This document shows, one piece after another, positions 45,223-54,765 of a stretch of 64,000 nt of DNA. The notes below the pieces were generated by a model that worked only from the letters and a program-made list of their open reading frames with translations, made no database searches and was not told the origin of the DNA. The first letter of the stretch is position 1. Each line of letters opens with the position of its first letter. The stretch comes from Chelydra serpentina (lineage: Eukaryota; Chordata; Testudines; Chelydridae), in NCBI GenBank assembly GCA_037349315.1, contig JBAIAC010000008.1:38724001-38788000 (forward strand), written 5' to 3'. Both the position numbers and the translations under genes were made by a program.

Positions 45223-45668
45223 TGTCACGGAGTGTGGGGGTGCGGTCAGGTCCTGCACCCCCCTGCTCTGGGATTCAATGTGACTCTCAGCCAGCCAGTA
45301 GAACAGAAGGTTTATTAGGGTTGCCAGGAAACAGTCCAAACAGAGCTTGTAAGTATGACCAGGACCCCTCAGCTGGGCCTTTCTGGGGGGCAGGGAGCTT
45401 AGACCCCAGCCCTGGGGCTCCCTGCATTTCACCACCCAGCTCCAAACTGCCAAACCCCCCAGCCAAACCTCCAGCAGGCTCTTCCCCTCCCCCGGGGCCC
45501 CTCCTCTCGCCTTTGTCCATTCTCCCAGCCAAAGGTGTCACCTCCCAACCCCCCTCCTGGCTCATGTTACAGCCCCAGGTAAAGTCTCGCATTCCCAATG
45601 CAGCCTGTCCCAGGGAACCTCCCCTGCAAGCCTCCCCGGTCAAATCCACCTCGCTCCCTACTCCGTCA
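45223..45668 (-). repeat. 5' LTR of the gypsy element
   Basis: 446 bp, paired with 39728-40173. Five of the 11 differences cluster in the 18 bases around 45233-45250; the others are scattered transitions. Confidence 0.95.
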
Positions 45669-47933
45669 GACCCCCCCCCTCCATTATCACACAACAGCTA
45701 GCCAGCTGAGAAATTAGGTAGGCACAGTGAAGTAACACCATCTGATATGGCTCTGGGGCACAGTAAGTAGCGTGAAAGCATTCACAACTGTTCAAAAACA
45801 TCAAGTCATCTACATCAGCAGGGCCACACCTTCTATCACCTGTGTTTTAGATATTGAGACCATGAAGGCTGGAAAACTATTGAAAAATATAAAAAGGATC
45901 CTACAAGGAATAAAATGGAGAGTGCCTATTAAATTAAAGTAAAGGGGCCTGATTTTTTAAAATGGGCTCTTGTGCTGTTCTCCTATTTTTCACTTGCTTA
46001 TCATTATAGAAGCAGATTTTGGGGTATAATTAATTGTGGACACAAAGGATGGCATCTAGATGTCTAACTACCTGATTATGCCTGGAAATTGGGCAATTAG
46101 GTATCTACAACCCATCATGTGTCCAGTTATCTGCACTTGGAATTATTTGTAGGCAGGGAGTTGTGAGCATAACATTGGGGGCCATTTAAAAAAAAGATTA
46201 GGCCCTACAGGTTATTCATGTGCAATGGCAAGACTATGAAAATTACGCTGCTATTCTACTGTACTAACTAAACCAACCATCTCTAACCTCTTTTAACAAT
46301 GGCAATGATCACACTAATTATGTATATGTACATGCTGACAATGAGGAGGAATGGACACACTAGTTACAGTTAAAAAAGAGTGGAAATAGAAAGGTGCATA
46401 TCAGTCATTACAATAAATAAAATATTAAAATAGGCTACTTTGATTAATGTTGTCTAATATCTATCCAGTGCTCATTTGGGGCCCAGTTCTGCAACCATTG
46501 CAGTGAGTGAAAAAATGTGAGTAACAGTTGCAGAATTATACAGGCTATATGGAGCTATGGCAAATATTTGAGTGTCAGGTTTTCTGTGTTACTATGTAAT
46601 TGTAAAATCCAATGTCAACTTAGGGTATACATGATTTTTAGTAATGTTATTTTTGTCTCAGCTTGGTGATTCTGGATGGGGGATTTTTTGCTTGAGTTCT
46701 TTCCTAACACAACCCTATGTTCCTAGTATTGCCAAACTAATGTGATCCATCTGCTCTGCTGAATCATTTCTAGCTCACTAAGCAAAAACATTGCCTTTTG
46801 GTCATGGTTTGTATGCTTTTTAGATGCCCCTGCAGACCACTAAGAGTCATCGTGGGTTTCTCAGTAGCCAACTTGCCTTTCATTTAAACATATACATATG
46901 CAATTCACTTAGGGGGCAGAGGTATCTCTTTCTGTATCTTTATGCCCAGATATTGCTCTTCTCTCCCAAAGCTTTGTGATCCAAGTATCATGTGGGAGGA
47001 AATAAAGAAAACAACAGGGGACGGATGTTAAGGAAGGCGCTTCAGCCTTTGCTTTGTATTTGCTGGCTTTTGTGAATTTAAATTAGGCCCTTAAAACGGG
47101 TACAGTATGTGTTTTTGTGATTTAATTATACAGTGCCATCTAGTGATGGCCAGACCTCAGAGGGTCAAGTTAGGATCTGCACCGATGATTTGCTTAAGAA
47201 TTCTCCACACACACCCACTCCCCTGTCTTCATCGTGAAATCCTGTCTTACCTCCTTCTCCAACGATTCCCTGGCTTTCTACTCCCAGTGACACCTCTCCC
47301 CATGCCTTAAACAAGCTCTAGCTTCTTCACAGCTCCTCTAGTTCTGCTGATGATGTTGCTAGAAGGTCAGATTTCCCCTCTACTAAAACAGTCAGATCTT
47401 TGGTTAGTGATCATACAGCCTTGCCCTCCACCCCTTCTCGCTGTGGGAGTGGCAGCAATAAGAGCAGATGGCTGAACTATTAGAGCCCCTACCCTTCCAC
47501 AGTATTTCAGCTGCTCTGTGGAGGCTGCTGAATTATATTAACTACATGCCCTAGAATACACACCATTTCTTAATGCATTGGTATTCAGCATCCAATAGAG
47601 CAACTGGCAGAATTGCTGAGCTGCATAATAAATGCACCTAAGTGGTCATGATGGGGTGACCTATTGGAGGGTAATGGCAAAGGAGTACACATTCCATGTG
47701 GATAGCTAGGGGATAATGAATGAACTCTAGGACATTCTTGACTACTGTAAACATTTTTCAAACCATAAACATTTGGATCCAGATGAAAACAGATGGGAAT
47801 GTGGGCTAGAAGTTGTATTCAGACTAATCCTCCTTCTGCCAACTCTAGGACTCATCACTTGAAAATGTGTGGTGGAGCAGCAAGAGAACTTGAATTGCAA
47901 TAGTCAAAAATACTACACATAAACACTCGCAGC
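45669..47933. other. No gene; unassigned sequence
   Basis: No ORF of substance and no transposon terminus that I can support. A stretch at about 45940-46170 ('ggggcctgattttttaaaat', 'gcaattaggtatctacaac') may be an old amniote repeat. Confidence 0.5.
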
Positions 47934-48074
47934 CAGGGCCGCTGAGAGCGGGTTTGGGCCCCCCAGCAAGGGTGGACCGGCTAAAAAACTTTACATAGTC
48001 GGGTCCCAGGCCCCCTTCCGGACAGCCGGGCCCCGGTAATTTGTACCAGCTTCCCCCTCCTCTTGTCGGCCCTG
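47934..48074. mobile_element. Short hAT MITE with CAGGGCCG ends
   Basis: A 141-bp element from cagggccgctgagagc to cttgtcggccctg with a perfect 8-bp duplication, ctcgcagc (47926-47933, 48075-48082). The ends resemble those of the MITEs at 16.4 and 27.4 kb and the hAT relic at 59-62 kb. The inside holds 'gggtcccaggcccccttcc'. No coding potential. Confidence 0.93.
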
Positions 48075-48144
48075 CTCGCAGCCACCCTTTTGGATTTACT
48101 TCTCAGACAGAAAAAAGCCCTCATAACTACTCCTCAACACTGAA

Positions 48145-48380
48145 AAGGAATATAGGAATTTCCATAACATATCAGGTCAGTGGTCCATCTAATTCAACAT
48201 CTTATCTGCAACAGTGGCTAGAACTAACGCTTCTGAGGGAGATGGAAGAAATCTCATGATAGACAAGCATGTAATATCCTGTCCATTTCTAACTTCAGTC
48301 AGTTAGTGGTTGGATCAAATCATGAGGACTTGTATCCCTTATACATTTTTCCAAACGTATATAACTGTAAACAGTCTTAT
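48145..48380 (-). mobile_element. CR1-type LINE 3' fragment
   Basis: 'aggaatttccataacatatc', 'ggtcagtggtccatctaatt' and 'caacagtggctagaactaac' follow the plan of a CR1 tail in complement from a different subfamily. Diverged; the edges are uncertain. Confidence 0.6.
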
Positions 48381-48550
48381 TATCCATGCAGATGCTTTGA
48401 TTTTAATAGGCAGCATATTTGGGTACTGCCTATGTTCAAATATCCTGTTTGCACTGCAAACTAAGACTTGGTCTCTGAATAATCCAGCTGTATGTCCCAC
48501 AAATCCACCATGTTTTCCAGTTGACAGCACAAGATTCCATCATGGGTCTA

Positions 48551-49232
48551 TGTAGCAAGGTCGGACTCACCCCTGCGGCGCCTCCTGCTGGTTGTCTTGG
48601 GAATTAGCTCGCCAGCCTCTGGAGCGCCCTCTGCAGGCCAGTGATCCGCCTGTCCACTCTGGCCCCGTGTCCCTCCCAGGACCCGGTGCCCCTTTAACTG
48701 GGGTGCTGCCCCCTGGCAGTACCCCTAGATCTGGGTCTCCCCTCCCCAGGGGAACCCCCAACCCACTATCCCCACCTCGCCTCAGTCGTAGGCAACTGCC
48801 AGTCACCAGCTAGCCCCCGCGCCCTGGGGCAGACTGCAGTATAAGCCACTCATCACAGGCAAAGGGGGTTTGGACCTGCTGTCTCAGCCTACCCGTGGGT
48901 TGCCCCCGCAACCCCAGTACCTAGTGGGGCCTAACCCTAGGCCACAGCCTGGGGTTCTCTCAGGCCGGAGCTCCCCAGCTCCTCTGGCCTTCCCCAGCCC
49001 TGCTCCACCCTAGGTACCTGGTCAGGTCCCTGCAGCCAAGCCCTTCCCTCTCTAAAGGCAGAGAGAGAGTCTGTGCTCCAGGCCCACTGCCCTCTTATAA
49101 GGGCCAGCTGGGCCCTGATTAAACTGGCCCCAGCTGTGGCTGCTTTGCTCATCAGCCCAGCTTTCAGCCTCAGCCCTCTCCCAGGGCTATTTCCAGCCCC
49201 TCCGGGCAGGAGCAGGGTTCCACCCTGCTACA
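48551..49232 (-). repeat. 3' LTR of the young LTR element
   Basis: 682 bp, 99.6% identical to 50084-50765. The visible differences are ccccgtgtccc versus ccctgtgttcc and ctgtctc versus ctgcctc. Confidence 0.95.
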
Positions 49233-49245
49233 CACCCCCCACCTC
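49233..49245 (-). other. Polypurine tract
   Basis: On the minus strand, GAGGTGGGGGGTG lies immediately upstream of the 3' LTR. Confidence 0.7.
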
Positions 49246-49290
49246 AAGATCCCCTCCACCGGGGGGGGGGAGGGGGTAAAGAGAGGACCC

Positions 49291-50083
49291 CTAGCGCCCC
49301 AGCATCCCTCTCAGCTGGGCACGCAAGGAATCCCTCTCATGCCGCAGGCCCTCCATTGTCTGGAGCCACCTGCTTCCCTCTTCAAGGGTTTGGGTCCCCA
49401 CTGTAGCCCTCGTGGCTCTTGTGTGGGTTCCCTGGTTTATCTGGGGCCTCTCTGCCCCAGACAATCCCCTCTCGAGGGCCCTGGTCATCACCACCCTCTC
49501 CTTCGGGGCAGTCTCGGACCCGGCCCGATCCTTTGGCCTCCCCCTCCTTCTCTGAGGGCAAGGCCTCTTGCTCTGGCTCCCTTTGTGGCACAGGAAGCAT
49601 AGCCAGTGACTTCCCTTGGCCACCTCCGGGTGGGCCTGGGCCCTGTGAGTCTCTCGAGGGCACTCCCTCTTCCGATGCCCTGGTTCCCCACAGGCCCAAC
49701 AAGTCTGGAGCCCCCCTGTTGGCTTCACAGGAGGCGCTCTCCCAGTTCCATTCTGTCCCGGGGAGAGCCTCTTTGCTCCAGTCCGGTAGGGGCACTCTTT
49801 TCTCAAGTGTCCCAGTCGCCCACACGCGAAACAGTCCTTAGGCCTTGGCACTGGTCTCTTGCCTCCGGCGCCTGGCCTCTCATAGGGTCTGGGTGCCCAC
49901 TGCCGCAACAGCCAAAGCAACCCCGTCTGCCGCTTGGCCAGATGGGCTGCCCAGGCCCTCCAATAAGAGCTCCGCTTCTCCACCATCTCGTTCTGCACTC
50001 TTTTCTTCGGGCAATAGTCCACAGTCCTTTGCCCTGCCCCTTGTATCAGGGGTGGACCATCTATGCCCGCATTCTCCACCACC
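49291..50083 (-). CDS. Zinc-knuckle (nucleocapsid-like) protein of the LTR element
   Basis: An uninterrupted frame covers nearly the whole internal region. The frame is open into the 5' LTR up to 50103, where a GTG stands. The first ATG is NEM-VEKRS at about residue 40, so the start is unclear. Two canonical CCHC zinc knuckles are present: CFACGRLGHLRKEC (residues 91-104) and CWACGEPGHRKREC (135-148). A third, CFLCHKGSQSKRPC, has lost the His. The protein is rich in R, K and P, with a short helical tail (RWLQTMEGLRHERDSL). It resembles the nucleocapsid end of a gypsy Gag without a recognisable capsid domain. A role in binding the element's RNA is inferred. The absence of stops fits the very young LTRs. 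Confidence 0.8.
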
Positions 50084-50765
50084 TGTAGCAAGGTCGGACT
50101 CACCCCTGCGGCGCCTCCTGCTGGTTGTCTTGGGAATTAGCTCGCCAGCCTCTGGAGCGCCCTCTGCAGGCCAGTGATCCGCCTGTCCACTCTGGCCCTG
50201 TGTTCCTCCCAGGACCCGGTGCCCCTTTAACTGGGGTGCTGCCCCCTGGCAGTACCCCTAGATCTGGGTCTCCCCTCCCCAGGGGAACCCCCAACCCACT
50301 ATCCCCACCTCGCCTCAGTCGTAGGCAACTGCCAGTCACCAGCTAGCCCCCGCGCCCTGGGGCAGACTGCAGTATAAGCCACTCATCACAGGCAAAGGGG
50401 GTTTGGACCTGCTGCCTCAGCCTACCCGTGGGTTGCCCCCGCAACCCCAGTACCTAGTGGGGCCTAACCCTAGGCCACAGCCTGGGGTTCTCTCAGGCCG
50501 GAGCTCCCCAGCTCCTCTGGCCTTCCCCAGCCCTGCTCCACCCTAGGTACCTGGTCAGGTCCCTGCAGCCAAGCCCTTCCCTCTCTAAAGGCAGAGAGAG
50601 AGTCTGTGCTCCAGGCCCACTGCCCTCTTATAAGGGCCAGCTGGGCCCTGATTAAACTGGCCCCAGCTGTGGCTGCTTTGCTCATCAGCCCAGCTTTCAG
50701 CCTCAGCCCTCTCCCAGGGCTATTTCCAGCCCCTCCGGGCAGGAGCAGGGTTCCACCCTGCTACA
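50084..50765 (-). repeat. 5' LTR of the young LTR element
   Basis: 682 bp and the partner of 48551-49232. The adjoining internal sequence on the minus strand (GGTGGTGGAGAATGCGGG) contains a TGG two bases from the LTR, but I could not match a tRNA. Confidence 0.95.
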
Positions 50766-50770
50766 GTCTA

Positions 50771-51511
50771 ATATCTTCAAATTCAACAGTAATCAAAACT
50801 CTGGGTGAGGTCTGAGTCTAGTTCCTAGAAATATGGACAGGTACATTTTTAAGATCTCTTGCCTCTACCTTGTACAACATAGATGGGTTTTCTCAAAATG
50901 TGCATATACACGTTTGTGCAGAAAGGTTTGTATGCATGTGCACAGAAAGGTAACCATGTTAATGCTTATTTAATAGGTATCACTTCAGGACACACACAGC
51001 AGAATAAAAATATACAATGAAAAGTAACCATTGGGGACATTACAGTGGGGAGCTCACCATATTTGCCTAGCAGATTACATAAACCCAATGAGCTCAGATT
51101 GATTTTGAGTTGATGGTATTTCATTTGTCATGCAGTCATATAGCAGGTGTTTTGCCATCTGAAGAGACCCTGGAAATAAACTCAATATTAAAAGCATAAT
51201 TGATTGGGGCAGGGAAGTTGCTGTTGCCACTGTTCCAGCACAGAAGGATTCAGGACAATTGCTAATGACATTCCTTATTATCAATTCCTTTCCTGTGGGA
51301 AAGTCTCAAAGGCAATTTCTCAGTCTCCACACAAAGTCATTATACCTCTTGTGGGGTCTGCATTTCATTTTAATTTACCAGATGACATTTTTACCTTTCT
51401 CAGAGGGCCACATCCAGAAGAAAGGAGTTGAACTGATTATTTGTCCATATGGTACCACAAGACACCTGGGTTCCACAGCTGCAGGACTGCTCCCTATTTT
51501 GAGAGGAAAAT
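50771..51511. other. No recognisable feature
   Basis: AT-rich unassigned sequence without ORFs of note. Confidence 0.45.
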
Positions 51512-52640
51512 ACCTAGAACCATAGGGTTAGGAGGGACCACAAGGGTCATCCAGTTGTACCCTGTGCCAAGATGCAGGATGTGTTGTGGCTAAACCATCC
51601 AAGACAGATGGCTATCCAGCCTCCTTTAGAAAACCTTCAGTGGAGGAGCTTCCATGACTTCCCTGAGTAGTTTGTTTTATTGTCTTACTGTTCTTACAGT
51701 GGGGAAGTTTCCTGAGATTTAATCTAAATCTGCTGTGCTGTAGTTTGAACCCATTGCCTCTTGTCCTGCTCTCTGTGGCAAGAGAGAACAACTTTTCTCC
51801 ATCTTTTTAGGGTAGCCTTCCAAGTATTTGAAGATCAGTATCAAGTCCGCATTTAATCTCCTCTTTTCCAAACGAAATATACCCAGTTCCTTTAGCCTTT
51901 GCACATATGGCTTGCATTCCATCCCTTTGATCATCTTTGTCACTCACCTCTGGATCCTTTCCAGTTTTCTCTACATTCTTTCTATACATTAGTGACCAAA
52001 ATTGGACACAATACTCCAGCTGAAGCCTAACCAGCACCGAGTAGAGCTGTGCTATCACCTCCTGTGTCTTGCATGCTATGCCTCTGTTAATGCAACCAAA
52101 AATTGCATTTGTTTGCAACATCATGGCATTGTTGACTCATTTTGAGGTTGTGATCCACCACAACCTCCAGATCCTTTTCAGCAGTGCTACTAAGCCAGTT
52201 GTCCCCCATTCTGTATTTGTGCATTTGATTTTTATTCCCTAAGTGTAGCACCTTACATGGGTCTTTGTTGAATTTCATTTTGTTGTCTATATCCCAGTTC
52301 TCCAATTTATCAAGATCCCTTTGAATTTTAGCTCTATCCTTCAAAGTGTTTTCAGCCCCTCCCAACCTCAGCTTTCTGTCATCTGCAAATTTGATCAGTA
52401 TGCTCTCTATTCCTACATCCAGGTCATTAATAAAGATATTAAATAACACCAGACCGAGAACAGATCCCTGTGGAACCCCACTCAAAACCTCCTTCCAATC
52501 CGACATCAATCCATTACTAGTTACTTGTTGTTTAACCAATTATGTATCCACTTAATGGTAGTTCCGCCGAGCACAAATTTCTACAGCTTATGTGGGACTG
52601 TGTCAAAAGCCACTGCATTCACCCTATCCACCAAACTATT
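51512..52640 (-). mobile_element. CR1 LINE, 5'-truncated
   Basis: The complement begins 'ctagaaccatagggttagg' (the CR1 3' tail) and reads through the C-terminal half of ORF2 to about 52640. It is of the bird/turtle 'agggttggaagggacc' type, a different subfamily from the copies at 1.9 and 14.2 kb. Confidence 0.87.
51719..52539 (-). pseudogene. CR1 ORF2 reverse transcriptase fragment
   Basis: Three overlapping frames. The first (52087-52539) has LSGVPQGSVLGLVLFNIFIND and KFADDRKLRLGG, the FADD catalytic box, then KMKFNKDPCKVLHLGNKNQ. The second (51807-52124) has AIFGCINRGIA and VRLQLEYCVQFWS. The third (51719-51943) has LGIFRLEKRRLNADLILIFKYL. Two frameshifts separate them. This is the polymerase C-terminal half of a dead copy. 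Confidence 0.87.
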
Positions 52641-52879
52641 TATTTTTTCTCCAATGGCTTTGAAATACTGCATTATGCAGCTATTTCCAGAGCCAAAGTC
52701 TGTAACTGTTCTCTGATAGCCTACAAGTATGCAGCAATCAGACTCTTGCAAATGATGTTGGGTGTTTCAATAGCCAAAAACATTTTATAATGAGGCCTAC
52801 AGTCATGGTGACTTCAGGGAAAACATAAGGTGAGTAGGTGCAGTATCACTTTATGAGGAAGATGGGACAGCATGGCCAA

Positions 52880-53510
52880 GCTAGACAGATGCTACTGAGG
52901 TTGGTATTCCCACACTTTACCTACTTTGAATCCTTCCATTGGCTCCTCCTGTGTCACTTCATTACATTCAAGCTTCTTGTCTTCACCTCAAAGGCTCTTC
53001 ACAACTCTGCCCCTCCTGAATTGCCTATTCATCTCTTATTTCATGACCCTCAGCCTTGTCCCTTGTACCAACAGTACAATATCCAGTCACAAAAATGTTT
53101 CCACATCCTCCTCCATGCTTGCCCTTACCTATGGAACACCTTCCTTGAATTATTCCAAAGGACCACTATTCTTTCCTCCTTCAAAACCCTCCTCAAAACC
53201 CACTTTTGTGGTCATACTTACAAAAATTTGTGATGGCGAGGTCTGCACCAGTCTGCTGTGGCTAATTTTATTTAATAAAAGAGCTAAACATAATTTGGAA
53301 TAATCAGAATATCGTATAAAACCATGGTATGGTATTTTAGTGACCCGGATCCTTCTTCATTCTTTTGGCTTCTCATGCTAATTTGGTCCCTCTTGTCTGC
53401 AATTTGACTGTAAACTTCCCAAGGAAGAGACTGTTTCTTACTATGTGTTTGCACAGTGCCTCAGATAACAGGGCCTGATCCTGAGAAGGACTTCTAGGCA
53501 CTCTCTTAAT
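52880..53510 (+). mobile_element. CR1/L3-like LINE 3' end
   Basis: Plus-strand LINE remnant. Translated pieces in two frames include FHWLLLCHFITFKLLVFTSKALH, then PYLWNTFLELF and SSFKTLLKTHF, the C-terminal signature (HWL...FK.L..KALH, LWN.LP, FK..LKT.L) of L2/L3-type LINE proteins. The 3' UTR follows with 'actgtaaacttcccaagg', 'tcttactatgtgtttgcac' and 'agtgcctcagataac'. The frame shifts at least once. Old. Confidence 0.72.
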
Positions 53511-54359
53511 ACAACAAAATTAGTAGTGTTAATCAGCGAGGCACACAAAGAACAACAACAGAGTTTGGCGAATTGATATGTTACAATGACAAAGGTAAAA
53601 AAAAAAGTAATGCATGGAAAAAACGGTAAACCCAAATTTCAAGACAAATATCCCTGAATATATGTGAAGGTAGATAGATCACCAGTGTCATCTCCTAGTT
53701 TATTTTTAGGTCTGATTTCATAATTACTAAAATGTTCTGAAATTACCAAACAAAAATCCACCTACTTAAAAAAAAATCTGTGTGAAGAAATATATCTGGA
53801 AGTGAAACTGATTTCAGTTACAAGTAATTAAGTGGCTAATAAAAATCTAATTTAAATATACATTATTTTACAAAAATCCTTCAGCGTGTCCTTTTATAAT
53901 TGTCCCTATGCAGTACTAAATATTCTAAATGGTCTTTTTCTCTGGAATCAGAGAAATAAAAGAAACAGAAGGAAAAAAACTGATTAGGTCATTTTGTCAC
54001 TTTCAGAGCAGGCCTGTTACCCCATATGGCCTTGAATGCTGTGTCCCATCTAGTTCTAAAAGACTCCAGAGATAAGGCTTACATCATTTCCCTTTGAAGA
54101 CAAACCCAAAGTCTAATAGATTTCTCAGTCCGGTAGTTTTTTCTGATATATAGTGTACATGTTTTTCTTTTTAACACATGCCCCCTTGGACAACCCTAAA
54201 CAATTAGTAGACACAACCTTTAACACTGAGGAAGCAAATGATTGAGTATCAATGGACTGTGGAATCTTATACTCATCTGAACTAATTTAATACTGGATGG
54301 AGTTTGTCCAACTATTAAAATTATATTTGCTAACAGGCACTGTACTTTGAAAGAAAAAG
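53511..54359. other. No recognisable feature
   Basis: AT-rich sequence; no ORF or repeat I can support. Confidence 0.45.
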
Positions 54360-54765
54360 AGAGAATTAGAGCTATTCTAATTCCTGGCTCTTTCACAGAC
54401 TGCCCCGAAAGACTTTTGGCAAGTCACTTATGTGCTATATGCCTATAGGGATAACAACACTTCCTATCCCCTGCCCTTTGCCTGTACTGTCTATTGGGCA
54501 TGTAAGCTCTTCAGAGCAGTGTCTATTTCTTACTACATGTTTCAAGTAACAGAGGGGTAGCCGTGTTAGTCTGGATCTGTAGAAGCATGCATCCAACGAA
54601 GTGGGTACTCACCCACGAAAGCTTATGCTCCAATACGTCTGTTAGTCTATAAGGTGCCACAGGACTCTTTGTAGTTACTACATGTTTGTACAGCAACTAG
54701 CACAATGGGCTCCAATTTGGGCTGGGCCCTCAAGGCACCTCTCTAACACAAAAATAAATAATTAG
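54360..54765 (+). repeat. SINE with L3-like tail, split by a PLE fragment
   Basis: The left part has MIR-like 'ctggctctttcacagac', 'ttggcaagtcacttatgtgc' and 'agggataacaacacttcc'. It then passes into the LINE-type tail 'gtaagctcttcagagcagtg' ... 'cagcaactagcacaatgggc'. Removing the insertion at 54543-54674 and one copy of its duplication restores collinearity with the tail at 53.4 kb. Confidence 0.65.
54543..54674 (+). mobile_element. PLE 3' tail fragment with 13-bp TSD
   Basis: 132 bp flanked by a perfect 13-bp duplication, ttactacatgttt (54530-54542, 54675-54687). It contains 'gggtagccgtgttagtctgg', the hairpin GTGGGTACTCACCCAC, a GAAA box, and 'ggtgccacaggactctttgt'. The hammerhead-like core reads CCAACGA here, so it is mutated. 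There is no coding sequence. Confidence 0.92.

Larger units (their letters stand above)
39728..45668 (-). mobile_element. Gmr1-like Ty3/gypsy retrotransposon, full structure
   Basis: A 5,941-bp element on the minus strand with two 446-bp LTRs, a primer-binding site, a polypurine tract and gag-pol sequence. The domain order in transcription direction is Gag (SAP-like start, coiled coil, SCAN-like capsid, zinc knuckle), protease, integrase, reverse transcriptase, RNase H. Integrase before reverse transcriptase is the copia-like order known from the Gmr1 clade of gypsy elements. The LTRs differ at 11 of 446 positions by my count (about 97.5% identity), so the insertion is not very old. The flanks are ccccc on the left and gaccc on the right, so no target duplication can be shown. 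The coding region has five nonsense codons and at least two frameshifts. Confidence 0.93.
48551..50765 (-). mobile_element. Young non-autonomous LTR retroelement, perfect TSD
   Basis: Two 682-bp LTRs (48551-49232 and 50084-50765) differ at only 3 positions by eye. They bracket an 851-bp internal region with no polymerase, protease or integrase. The 5-bp duplication gtcta flanks the whole element (48546-48550 and 50766-50770). The LTR ends are TGTAGCA...TGCTACA. A polypurine tract at 49233-49245 and the coding frame place it on the minus strand. The internal region encodes only a zinc-knuckle protein. It must be moved by the enzymes of another element, which is not in this window. Confidence 0.95.

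Noticed and set aside
48567..48813. Paired ORFs repeated at 50100-50346
   Set aside because: Identical because they are in the two LTRs of one element; no domain.
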